64,000 bases of DNA, taken from positions 62,001 through 126,000 of the forward strand of contig JBHGAV010000001.1 in the NCBI GenBank assembly GCA_041946685.1, given 5' to 3'. This stretch comes from JBHGAV01 sp041946685 (lineage in GTDB: Bacteria > Acidobacteriota > Terriglobia > Bryobacterales > Bryobacteraceae). The notes under the pieces are model-generated. The model was not told where the DNA came from, searched no databases, and worked only from the letters and a program-made list of their open reading frames with translations. Of this stretch, positions 23,751-31,487 are shown piece by piece (the stretch's first letter is position 1; the number at the start of each line of letters is the position of its first letter). A program made the translations under genes and the position numbers.

Positions 23751-25832
23751 ATGGCCGAGGCCAAGACCATTTCCGCACCGCGCGGGTGGAACCTCCGGGC
23801 ATCGATTTCTTCGTCCAGCCTGAGCGAACTGGGCGTGCCGGCGGCGGTGCTGGCCATCGTGCTGGCCTTGATCGTCCCGTTGCCAAGCTGGGTGCTCGAC
23901 GTGCTCATTGCCGCCGACATCATGATGTCAGTGGTCGTGATGATGGTCGCCATGTACATCCGGCGGCCGGTGGACTTCAGCGTCTTCCCCACCACGCTGC
24001 TGCTGTTGACGCTGTTCCGGCTGGCGCTGAACATCTCCTCGTCGAGGCTGATCCTGCTGGAGGGCAACACGGGCACGGCCGCCGCAGGCCACGTCATCGA
24101 GGCGTTCGGCAGCTTCGTGGTGGGCGGCAACTACATCATCGGGGCGGTCATCTTCCTGGTGCTGATCGCCATCCAGTACGTGGTCATCAACCATGGCGCG
24201 GTCCGCATCTCGGAGGTCACGGCCCGCTTCACTTTGGATGCCCTGCCCGGCAAGCAGATGTCGATCGACGCGGATCTGAACGCCGGCATCATCGACGAGG
24301 TCCAGGCCCGCGAGCGGCGCAGGCAACTGGCCGGCGAAGCCGAGTTCTACGGGGCCATGGACGGCGCCTCGCGCTTCACGCAGCGCGACGCGGTCGCCAG
24401 CATCCTCATCACCACGATCAACATCGTCGCGGGTTTTCTGATCGGCATTCTCCAGCACGGCATGGACCTGGTTCGCGCGCTCCAGACCTACACGGTGCTG
24501 ACCATCGGCGACGGGCTGGTCACGGTGATCCCGGCGCTGATGATCTCGGTCTCGGGCGGACTCATCGTGACCCGAGCGGGTTCGGATTCGCGGCTTGGGG
24601 CCGAGTTCCGCAAGCAGGTCTTCGGCTCCGCCGAGCCGTTGCTGCTGGCCAGCGGAGTACTTCTCGCCCTGGCGGTCTTCCCCGGACTGCCCAAGATTCC
24701 GTTCCTGCTGCTCGGCAGCGGCTTGGGCGCCTCGGCCTGGCGCATGCGGCAGAGAGCCCTTTCGGAGGCCAAGCCCGCGGCGACGGCCAAGCCGGCGCAG
24801 GCGCCGGACAGCCTGGAGACCCTGCTCAAGGTGGAACCGCTCGCCATCGAGGTCGGCCTGGGCCTGGTGCGTTACGTGGATGGCGGGACGAACTCGCCGC
24901 TGCTGCGGCGCATCGCCGGCATCCGGCGCCAGCTCGCCGGCGAGCTGGGCTATGTCCTTCCGGCCGTGAAGGTGACCGACAACCTGACGCTGGGCTCGCG
25001 GGAGTACGTGGTGCTGCTCAAAGGAGAGCGGCTGGCGCGGTTCGAGCTGGTTCCGGGCTGCGAACTCGCGATTCCGGCGGGCGCAAGCGAACCCCTGCGG
25101 GAGGGCCAGAGCACCCGGGAACCCGCATTCGGAATGCCCGCCTGGTGGATTCCAGCCGAGCGGGCCGAACTGGTCCGCGCCTCCGGTTACACGGTTGTCG
25201 ATCCGGTGACCGTGCTCGGCACACATCTGGCCGAGTTGGTCCGGCGTCACGCTCACGAGCTGTTCTCGCGGCAGGACGCCAAGAAGCTCGTGGATCGGGT
25301 TGCGGCCGACAATCCCAAGGTGGTCGAGGACCTGGTGCCGAAGCTGTTGCCGCTGGCCACCGTGCAGCGCGTTCTCCAGAATCTGCTCCGCGAGCGAGTG
25401 GCGGTGCGGGACGGGGCCTCGATTCTGGAGGCGCTCGGCGAGGCCGCCGGCATGACCCGCAATCCAGTGCTGCTGACCGAGTACGTGCGGCAGGCCATCC
25501 GGAGGACCGTGGTGAAGCCCTACTTGAACGCAAACGGAGACCTGCCGGCCTATTTCGTGGATCCCTCGATCGAGCAGGCCGTGGAGTCGGCGGTGGAACA
25601 CGGCGAGCAGAACAGCCATCTCGGGCTGGCGCCGCAGATCATTCGGGATGTCGTGGCGCGGTTCGAAAACCGGATTGCCCCCACCGGGATGCCTTCGGTC
25701 GCCGTGACCAGTTCCGGCGCACGCTACTTCCTGAGGCAGGTCATGGAGCCGTCGCCCTCCAGCGTGTTTTTCCTGGCGCACAGCGAAGTGCCTGCGGGGG
25801 TGAAGGTGGTTTCGCTGGGGGTGATCCAGTAG
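23751..25832 (+). CDS. flhA: Flagellar export gate protein FlhA
   Basis: FlhA is the large export-gate protein whose cytoplasmic domains form the docking ring for substrates and chaperones. The 693-residue product has eight predicted membrane helices in the first 330 residues. The FHIPEP signature region (RRPVDFSVFPTTLLLLTLFR) is at about 67-86, and the four-subdomain cytoplasmic part ends with LSHSEVP-like sequence. It starts 3 bases after flhB and is followed by flhF. Confidence 0.97.
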   Translation: MAEAKTISAPRGWNLRASISSSSLSELGVPAAVLAIVLALIVPLPSWVLDVLIAADIMMSVVVMMVAMYIRRPVDFSVFPTTLLLLTLFRLALNISSSRLILLEGNTGTAAAGHVIEAFGSFVVGGNYIIGAVIFLVLIAIQYVVINHGAVRISEVTARFTLDALPGKQMSIDADLNAGIIDEVQARERRRQLAGEAEFYGAMDGASRFTQRDAVASILITTINIVAGFLIGILQHGMDLVRALQTYTVLTIGDGLVTVIPALMISVSGGLIVTRAGSDSRLGAEFRKQVFGSAEPLLLASGVLLALAVFPGLPKIPFLLLGSGLGASAWRMRQRALSEAKPAATAKPAQAPDSLETLLKVEPLAIEVGLGLVRYVDGGTNSPLLRRIAGIRRQLAGELGYVLPAVKVTDNLTLGSREYVVLLKGERLARFELVPGCELAIPAGASEPLREGQSTREPAFGMPAWWIPAERAELVRASGYTVVDPVTVLGTHLAELVRRHAHELFSRQDAKKLVDRVAADNPKVVEDLVPKLLPLATVQRVLQNLLRERVAVRDGASILEALGEAAGMTRNPVLLTEYVRQAIRRTVVKPYLNANGDLPAYFVDPSIEQAVESAVEHGEQNSHLGLAPQIIRDVVARFENRIAPTGMPSVAVTSSGARYFLRQVMEPSPSSVFFLAHSEVPAGVKVVSLGVIQ

Positions 25833-25863
25833 GACGGAATCGAAGAGTGCAAAAGGAGCCTGT

Positions 25864-27060
25864 ATGAAACTGAAATCGTTCTTCGCGGGGAGCGTGGAGG
25901 CGGCCCTTGGGCTGGCGCGGGAAGAACTGGGAGCCGACGCGATCCTGGTCAACTCGCGCAAGACCCCGCCCGAGGCCAAGCACCTGGGTGAATACGAGGT
26001 GGTCGCAGCGTTCGTGCCTGCCGAGGCCGCGGCCGCAACAGCGACGGCTGAGCGGGCGCGCGCGGCCAGTGGTGTGGTCACGGTCCGCTCCACGGTGGCG
26101 GGCAGCTCCGATGAGCGGCTGCGCCGGGAAGTGGCCGACCTGCGGAGGCAGATGGAGAGGGTCCGCAAAGCGGTATGGCTGTCCGGCTTCCATCGGGCGC
26201 CCGCGCCTCCGGCCGGCTGCGCCGCGGCCGACATCCTGGCCTTGCTGCTTGAGTCGGACCTGGATGCCGCGCTCGCCCAGGAGATCGCCGCCTGCGTGGA
26301 AGCCCGCATGACCGGCGACCCGCTGCTGAAGGCCGAGAACGGGCCTGCGGCCGCCGGAAACCGTCCAGCCTGCCTGGGGGAGGAGCCCGGGAAACTGCGG
26401 GAGAACCTGACCGCGGAACTGGAACGCCGGTTCAGTGTAGACGCCAGCCTCGGTTGTGACGGCGACGGGGCGCGGATCGCGGCCGTGATCGGTCCTCCGG
26501 GCGCGGGCAAGACGACCACGCTGGCCAAGCTGGCCGTGACCTGTGGCCTGAGGCGGCGCCGGTCGGTCCAGTTGTATTCGCTGGACACCTACCGGATCGC
26601 CTCCAGTGAGCCCCTGCGAACCTATGCGGGGATACTGGGGACCGGTTATCAGGCGCTTGCCAGCACCCAAGCCCTGGAACAAGCCCTGCGCGGCTCGCTT
26701 CGAAGGGACTTGATCCTGATCGACACGCCGGGTTTCGGCCCCCGGGACATGGACGCCGCAGGCGAGATCGCGGCACTGTTCGCTTCCCAGCCCGAGGTCG
26801 ACGTCCACCTGGTACTACCGGCGACGATGAAATCCGCCGATCTAACTTGTGCGGTGGACCGCTTTGAGATGTTCCGGCCATCCAAGCTCTTGTTTACGCG
26901 CGTGGATGAGACGTCCACCTTCGGGCCCGCCTTCAGCGAGGCGGCCAGGACCGCCAGGCCGATTTCATTCCTGGCGACGGGCCAGCAGGTGCCGGAGGAC
27001 CTCCGGGAGGCCACCAAGACGAGGGTCGTCAACCTGATTTTGGAGCACTGTTTGGAGTGA
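25864..27060 (+). CDS. flhF: Flagellar SRP-like GTPase FlhF
   Basis: FlhF is an SRP-family GTPase that sets the site and number of flagella in polar flagellates. The 398-residue product opens with MKLKSFFAGSVEAALGLARE. A basic B domain follows, then the NG domain with P-loop GPPGAGKTTTLAKLAV near 210-225, LYSLDTYRIASSEPL and LIDTPGFGPRDMD. The usual partner FlhG, a MinD-like ATPase, is missing between it and fliA. Confidence 0.95.
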   Translation: MKLKSFFAGSVEAALGLAREELGADAILVNSRKTPPEAKHLGEYEVVAAFVPAEAAAATATAERARAASGVVTVRSTVAGSSDERLRREVADLRRQMERVRKAVWLSGFHRAPAPPAGCAAADILALLLESDLDAALAQEIAACVEARMTGDPLLKAENGPAAAGNRPACLGEEPGKLRENLTAELERRFSVDASLGCDGDGARIAAVIGPPGAGKTTTLAKLAVTCGLRRRRSVQLYSLDTYRIASSEPLRTYAGILGTGYQALASTQALEQALRGSLRRDLILIDTPGFGPRDMDAAGEIAALFASQPEVDVHLVLPATMKSADLTCAVDRFEMFRPSKLLFTRVDETSTFGPAFSEAARTARPISFLATGQQVPEDLREATKTRVVNLILEHCLE

Positions 27061-27109
27061 GATGCTCCCGCCGGCGCTGGCGACGGCGCCGGGCGGAGCC
27101 TGAAATGCG

Positions 27110-27856
27110 ATGTACCCGACCGCCCAAATCGAAGACGCCTGCGCGGAGCGGGAGCGCTTGATCCTGGAGCACCTGCCGCAGGTACGCCTGATCGCCAGGC
27201 GCATCCACGACCGATTGCCAGACAGCGTCAGTCTGGAGGACCTGGTCTCCACCGGAATCGTCGGACTGATCTCGGCGATCGACAACTTCGACCCCGCCCA
27301 GAGCGTGAAACTGCGCACATACGCGGAGTACAAGATCCGCGGGGCGATTCTGGACAGCTTGCGAGGCCTCGATTGGGCTAGCCGTGACCGCCGGCGAAAA
27401 GCCAAGCAGATTGAGGCCGCCATCGCCGCGGCGGAGCAGAAGGTGAGCCGCGCGGCTTCCGAGGAGGAGATCGCATCCCAGTTGGACCTGGATTTGGCCG
27501 AATACCGGCAGTGGCTGGTCGAAGTGCGCGGCCTCACGTTGGGCAGCCTTGACCACGGCTCCGACCGGGAGGACGGCCGCAAGTTGCTCGAGACCGTCTC
27601 CGACAGCCGGGAGCACTGGCCCAGCGAGCTGTACGAATCCAGCGAGTTGGAGCGGTTGCTGGCCGAGGCGATTCAGAAGATGCCGGCCGTGGAACGCACC
27701 GTTCTGAGCCTCTACTACAAGGAGGAACTGACCCTGAGGGAGATCGCCGAGGTGATGAAGCTGCACCTGTCACGCATCTCGCAACTGAAGTCACAGGCCA
27801 TCCTTCGCTTGCGTGCGTACCTGCAAAAGCGCTGGCCGCTGGAGCACGGAAGGTAG
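27110..27856 (+). CDS. fliA: Flagellar sigma factor FliA (sigma-28)
   Basis: FliA directs RNA polymerase to late flagellar promoters. The 248-residue product has region 2 (LEDLVSTGIVGLISAIDNFD and LRTYAEYKIRGAILDSLRGL), region 3 and region 4 (YYKEELTLREIAEVMKLHLS near 205-224). FlgM, its antagonist, is encoded at 30749. Three good sigma-28-type promoters in this window are its likely targets. It begins 49 bases after flhF with GGAG about 13 bases before the ATG. Confidence 0.95.
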   Translation: MYPTAQIEDACAERERLILEHLPQVRLIARRIHDRLPDSVSLEDLVSTGIVGLISAIDNFDPAQSVKLRTYAEYKIRGAILDSLRGLDWASRDRRRKAKQIEAAIAAAEQKVSRAASEEEIASQLDLDLAEYRQWLVEVRGLTLGSLDHGSDREDGRKLLETVSDSREHWPSELYESSELERLLAEAIQKMPAVERTVLSLYYKEELTLREIAEVMKLHLSRISQLKSQAILRLRAYLQKRWPLEHGR

Positions 27857-27861
27857 AATCG

Positions 27862-28722
27862 ATGGAAAGCAAGCAGTCGGCGGAGCAGACGGCGATCCAC
27901 CAGTGGCTGGCGGTGACGTGGGGAGAGTGCCTGGGGAAGGTCATCGAAGGCATGACCGGCGAAAGACCCGAACTGAGGCCGCTCTCCGGCGCCGACGCCG
28001 CCGGGGAAGCTTCTGCGGGGAAGGCACTGGGCTGGACGCAGAACTTCGATCTTGGCGCCGGGGCGGTCGCCTGGGCTTTGTTTCCCGAGGAGGCGTGGAG
28101 CGCTCTCGGTGCCCGGGGTCTGCGCGCGGCCGGAGTGGAGGAGGTTTCACCAGAGGACATTAAGGGCACCTGCCTGGAACTACTGACCCAGTGCTACGCA
28201 GCCCTGGCGCAGGCCATCGGAGATCGTTTGAAGCGGACCGTCCTCGCTACCACGGGACGGGAAACGGAGGGACTGCCCGCGGGAGTAGTCCCTCACAGGT
28301 TGCAGATTCAATACCCCGACGCGGCCCTTGCGCCGGTTGAGATCGCCTTCTCCTCGGCTCTGGTGGAGATTTTGAGAAAGCCGGAACTGGAGCCCGGTGG
28401 AAGCCTGGTTCCCCAACAGGCGGCCAGTGACCTTCGCGAGATTCCGCCGCAGGCATCCGCCACGCTCGATCTGCTGCGCGATGTCGAGCTGCCGGTGAGC
28501 GTCTCGTTCGGCCGGGCGCAACTGGCCTTGCGCGACGTGCTCAGGCTGGCCGCCGGATCGGTGATCGAGTTGGACCGCTCGATTGACGAGCCGGTAGCCT
28601 TGATCGTCAACGACACCGTTGTCGCCCTCGGCGACGTGGTGGTAATTGAAGGCAATTACGGTATGCGCATCCAGCGGATCATGAGCCGCGAGAAGCTGCT
28701 GCGGTCGGCCGGCGTGGTATGA
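27862..28722 (+). CDS. FliN/FliY-like switch protein with extra N-terminal domain
   Basis: The 286-residue product has a SpoA/FliN domain at about 195-280 (LRDVELPVSVSFGRAQLALR, SIDEPVALIVNDTVVALGDV, NYGMRIQRIMS). The preceding 190 residues (IKGTCLELLTQCYAALAQAI) may be a CheC/FliY-like middle domain but lack a clear CheC phosphatase motif and the FliM EIDALL start. It is therefore closest to FliY/FliN. It may replace or supplement FliM in the C ring, since no FliM is encoded here. It starts 5 bases after fliA. Confidence 0.85.
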   Translation: MESKQSAEQTAIHQWLAVTWGECLGKVIEGMTGERPELRPLSGADAAGEASAGKALGWTQNFDLGAGAVAWALFPEEAWSALGARGLRAAGVEEVSPEDIKGTCLELLTQCYAALAQAIGDRLKRTVLATTGRETEGLPAGVVPHRLQIQYPDAALAPVEIAFSSALVEILRKPELEPGGSLVPQQAASDLREIPPQASATLDLLRDVELPVSVSFGRAQLALRDVLRLAAGSVIELDRSIDEPVALIVNDTVVALGDVVVIEGNYGMRIQRIMSREKLLRSAGVV

Positions 28723-28732
28723 AGGAACAGCC

Positions 28733-29131
28733 GTGAACTGGGATTGGTTCTTGCACCCTGCACTGCAGTTCGGGCTCCAGGCGGCCGGCCTGGTGCTATG
28801 TCTCTACCTGTTCCTTAGCGTCAAACAGGACGCGCACCGCGCCGACCGGCGCGCCCTCGAGCATCAGCGCAAGGTCGACGCTTCGCTGGAATCGGTCGAG
28901 AAGGCGATCGAACAGCTCCGCTTCGGGTTGGCGGAGGTGAGCGAACTCGCCACCAAGCTGGTCGAGCCGCCTCCGGCCGCATCCGGCTTGAACCTCACCA
29001 AACGCAGCCAGGCTCTCCGGATGCACCGCCGCGGGGAGTCGCTGGAGCACATCGCCGCCGCCCTGGGGATGCCCCTGGGGGAAGTGGAACTGCTCCTCAA
29101 AGTCGAACAGATCGGCGCGGATGCCGTCTAG
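28733..29131 (+). CDS. Membrane-anchored DUF2802-like protein
   Basis: The 132-residue protein has one N-terminal membrane helix (LQFGLQAAGLVLCLYLFLSV, residues 11-30) and a coiled-coil stretch at about 45-75. The C-terminal helix-turn-helix-like motif is RRGESLEHIAAALGMPLGEV, then ELLLKV. This layout matches DUF2802 proteins encoded in flagellar loci of other bacteria, whose role is not established. A GTG start lies 10 bases after the FliN/FliY-like gene. It may link the membrane with the C ring or a regulator. Confidence 0.75.
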   Translation: MNWDWFLHPALQFGLQAAGLVLCLYLFLSVKQDAHRADRRALEHQRKVDASLESVEKAIEQLRFGLAEVSELATKLVEPPPAASGLNLTKRSQALRMHRRGESLEHIAAALGMPLGEVELLLKVEQIGADAV

Positions 29132-29132
29132 C

Positions 29133-29180
29133 AGCCGCCTGCGGCGTCTTGCTCGCCGTGAAGGTGGTCTGCCGCGGCTT
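29133..29180. terminator. Possible bidirectional terminator
   Basis: The 52-base gap between convergent genes holds GCCGCCTGCGGC (29134-29145), and a wider pair AGCCGC (29133-29138) with GCGGCT (29174-29179) followed by TTCTTCT. The stems are short, so the call is tentative. Confidence 0.25.
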
Positions 29181-29183
29181 CTT

Positions 29184-30584
29184 CTAGCGCGCCCGGGCGA
29201 CGCGGGCCTCCAGGCTCCGCAGCTTGGCCGAAAGCGTGGTCCGCTTCAGGCGCAGCATGTCCGCGGCCCGCTTCTTGTTACCGCCCGCCTTCCTCAGGGC
29301 CTGCTCCAGGATGCTCCATTCAAAGGCGCCGACGGTTTGATCGAAGTCCAGACCCGTGTCCGGAACCGCGACGACTGCCGGCGCTGCCGCGGCAGCGGGC
29401 CTGGGGAGATACCCCGAAGGAATGGGGAAGTCGGCTGGGTTCAGGACCTCTCGCCGGCCGCTGAGCACAACGGCCATCTCCACGGCGTTCTCCAGTTGGC
29501 GCACATTGCCCGGCCATGAATACCGCGCGAGCCGGTCCAGCGCCTCGGGGTGAACCTGCTTGACGGGGAGATCCTCGAGCGCGCAGATCTTCTCCACGAA
29601 ATGCCGCACCAGCAACGGGATGTCCTCCGGCCGGTCCCGCAGCGGCGGCATGACCAGTGGAACCACGTTCAGGCGGTAGTAGAGATCCTCGCGAAACCGC
29701 CCCTGGCGGACCTTCTCAAGCAGATCGGAGTTTGAGGCGGCCACAAACCGGATATCGACCCGGACTGTCTCCGAGCTGCCGAGCCTCTGGAATTCCCGCT
29801 CCTGAATCGCGCGCAGGAGCTTCACCTGAAGGTCGAGGGGCATGTCCCCGATCTCGTCCAGCAGCAGCGTACCCCCGTCGGCCTGCTCCAGGCGGCCGAT
29901 GCGGCTGTTCACCGCGCCGGTGAAGGCTCCCCGAACGTGGCCAAACAGCTCCGCCTCAAGCAGGGTCTCCGGCAGCGCGCCGCAGTTCACCGTAACCAGC
30001 GGCCGGTGCGCCCGGGGTCCCGCCAGGTGGAGTGCCCGCGCCGCGACCTCCTTGCCGGTTCCGGTCTCGCCGGTGACCAGCACGGTGCAGCGGCGGGAAG
30101 CGACCAGCCGGATCACCTCGATCACACCCCGGATGGGGCGGCTTTCGCCGACCAGCAGGCGGGTCCACGGCTCAGGCCCGCGGCTGCGGTCGGACGGTAC
30201 GGGCCGCCGCCAGCGCGACTCCTCCTTGAGGGCCTCCAGGCTCGCCCCGAGCCGCTCCAGGTCCAGGTTCCCGGCGAAGAAGTGGGCGGCGCCGAGCCCC
30301 CCCAGGCGGAAGGCGTCTTCGGGCGTTCCAGTCGGATCGTGAATCACGACCGGAGTGAGGGGGTTCAGTCTCTGTACTTCCTCAAGAAACTCGTGGGGGA
30401 GCCACCCTTCAAGAGGGAAACTCGCCACCACCAGGTCCGCGCCCACCGATCGCAGGTAGGAAAGAGCTTCTGAAGGACCTGGAACAAAGTCGCAATCGTA
30501 GCCGATAAGTGCTTCGGAGAGGCTGGCGCCTCCCGGAGCCGGCGTTTGGGGATGAACCCATAATAGCCGAGCTTTTGAAGACAT
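29184..30584 (-). CDS. FleQ/FlbD-like sigma-54 activator with degenerate receiver
   Basis: This NtrC-family transcription activator has 466 residues from the ATG at 30584. Residues 1-115 resemble a receiver domain but lack the acidic pair. The expected phospho-aspartate is replaced by Ser55 in ADLVVASFPLEG, and the conserved Lys is missing near GAAHFFAGNLD. The AAA+ domain has Walker A GETGTGKE near 172-179, the sigma-54 loop GAFTGA near 220-225 and LLLDEIGDM near 245. A Fis-type HTH (NKKRAADMLRLKRTTLSAKL) ends the protein. It is probably the flagellar master or checkpoint regulator. Its leader from the mapped sigma-28-type promoter would be only about 8 bases. Confidence 0.9.
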   Translation of the reverse strand: MSSKARLLWVHPQTPAPGGASLSEALIGYDCDFVPGPSEALSYLRSVGADLVVASFPLEGWLPHEFLEEVQRLNPLTPVVIHDPTGTPEDAFRLGGLGAAHFFAGNLDLERLGASLEALKEESRWRRPVPSDRSRGPEPWTRLLVGESRPIRGVIEVIRLVASRRCTVLVTGETGTGKEVAARALHLAGPRAHRPLVTVNCGALPETLLEAELFGHVRGAFTGAVNSRIGRLEQADGGTLLLDEIGDMPLDLQVKLLRAIQEREFQRLGSSETVRVDIRFVAASNSDLLEKVRQGRFREDLYYRLNVVPLVMPPLRDRPEDIPLLVRHFVEKICALEDLPVKQVHPEALDRLARYSWPGNVRQLENAVEMAVVLSGRREVLNPADFPIPSGYLPRPAAAAAPAVVAVPDTGLDFDQTVGAFEWSILEQALRKAGGNKKRAADMLRLKRTTLSAKLRSLEARVARAR

Positions 30585-30598
30585 GTGAACGTCAACCA

Positions 30599-30625
30599 AT
30601 ATCGGCGGGCGAGGACGAGACTTTA
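30599..30625 (-). promoter_or_regulatory. Sigma-28 promoter for the FleQ-like gene
   Basis: On the minus strand the sequence is TAAAGTCT (30625-30618), 11 bases, GCCGATAT (30606-30599). It matches the FliA consensus TAAAGTTT, 11 bases, GCCGATAA in 14 of 16 positions with ideal spacing. The predicted start is near 30592, just before the ATG at 30584. Confidence 0.75.
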
Positions 30626-30632
30626 TGCGCTG

Positions 30633-30671
30633 AACCCGGCAAGTCACTACCTGTCAGGTATTTACCGGGTT
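30633..30671. promoter_or_regulatory. Palindromic operator candidate between two sigma-28 promoters
   Basis: TACCTG-T-CAGGTA (30648-30660) is a perfect 13-bp palindrome. It lies within an outer inverted repeat AACCCGG (30633-30639) and CCGGGTT (30665-30671). The outer arms lie 6-7 bases from the two outward-facing -35 elements. The position is ideal for a protein controlling both transcripts; the binding protein is unknown. Confidence 0.55.
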
Positions 30672-30677
30672 GGTGTC

Positions 30678-30704
30678 TAAAGTTTTCCCAAAACGGACCG
30701 ATGG
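30678..30704 (+). promoter_or_regulatory. Sigma-28 promoter for flgM-flgN-flgK-flgL
   Basis: TAAAGTTT (30678-30685), exactly the FliA -35 consensus, is followed after 11 bases by ACCGATGG (30697-30704), which keeps the CCGAT core. The predicted start is near 30711, about 38 bases before the flgM ATG. FlgM under FliA control gives negative feedback. Confidence 0.8.
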
Positions 30705-30748
30705 GAATGACGGGAGGAAGTGCCTCGGTCCAGTCCAGCGGGGGACAA

Positions 30749-31090
30749 ATGAGAGTTGATGATCGACACCTGGCCGGCAACCAAGCGGTCCAGTCCGGCA
30801 AGACTGCCAGTCCGCAGGAGATAGAGCGGCTCAACGAGCCCCGGCAGGCGGAGTCCCGTTCGACGGGCGGTTCCGATCGTGTGGAACTATCCAATCTGAC
30901 GGGTGGTCTGGCGCGCGCACTGGAGGCTATCGCACAGCAGAAAGCCAGCCAAGTGGAGCGTCTGGCTCAGGACTACGCCTCCGGACGCTATCAGGTGGAC
31001 GCGCGCGAGGTCAGCCGTGCCATGGTTGCCGAGATGCGCGCAGACAGGGCGGTGTCCCGTGAAGCAGGGGGCCCTTCGGGCGACTCCTGA
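30749..31090 (+). CDS. flgM: Anti-sigma-28 factor FlgM
   Basis: FlgM binds FliA and is exported after hook completion, which frees the sigma factor. The 113-residue product has a disordered N-terminal half and the FlgM C-terminal domain (DRVELSNLTGGLARALEAIA, then VERLAQDYASGRYQVDAREV). I placed the start at 30749 because in-frame ATGs at 30701 and 30707 lie upstream of the predicted transcription start. A GGGGGA is three bases upstream. It heads the flgM-flgN-flgK-flgL set. Confidence 0.9.
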   Translation: MRVDDRHLAGNQAVQSGKTASPQEIERLNEPRQAESRSTGGSDRVELSNLTGGLARALEAIAQQKASQVERLAQDYASGRYQVDAREVSRAMVAEMRADRAVSREAGGPSGDS

Positions 31091-31113
31091 GAAGGCGGTC
31101 GGGGCCGGCCAAC

Positions 31114-31482
31114 ATGAAGCAGCGGGAGATGGAGCAGAATCTGGCGTTCGCCGGAGCGGCGGTGTCCGGGGCCATGCGGATGGCCTCTCAACCCACGCCC
31201 GAGGCGCTCGACAACTGCGCGGCAGAGCTCGCGCGGGCACGACGGCATCTGGAAGATCTCACCACAGCGCCCGCACCGGCCGAAGCTGCCGGCCGCTCCA
31301 GCGTCCGCACGGGGCTTGAGCAGTTGAACCGGTCGCTTGTCCGCCTGCGCAACCTGCTCGACAACGCGGCTGGATACTGGGCCGGATGGATACAGCTCAG
31401 AGACGCAATGGCCGCCGGATATACGGGACAGGGAGAGGCCGCGCAGGTTCCCCGGCCCGGCAGGTTGTCCCTGGAGGGCTAA
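31114..31482 (+). CDS. FlgN-like hook-associated protein chaperone
   Basis: The 122-residue, helical protein lies between flgM and flgK, exactly where flgN, the FlgK/FlgL export chaperone, is found in other bacteria. A heptad-like pattern occurs at about 30-80 (LDNCAAELARARRHLEDLTT, LEQLNRSLVRLRNLLDNAAG). FlgN sequences are weakly conserved, so the call rests on length, helicity and gene order. Confidence 0.65.
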   Translation: MKQREMEQNLAFAGAAVSGAMRMASQPTPEALDNCAAELARARRHLEDLTTAPAPAEAAGRSSVRTGLEQLNRSLVRLRNLLDNAAGYWAGWIQLRDAMAAGYTGQGEAAQVPRPGRLSLEG

Positions 31483-31487
31483 TCCCC

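Noticed and set aside
23928..26588. 886-residue open frame antisense to flhA and flhF
   Set aside because: It is a by-product of high GC; the + strand genes are strongly conserved and the antisense product resembles no protein.
30501..30508. GCCGATAA inside the FleQ-like gene
   Set aside because: It is in coding sequence with no -35, so it is most likely chance.
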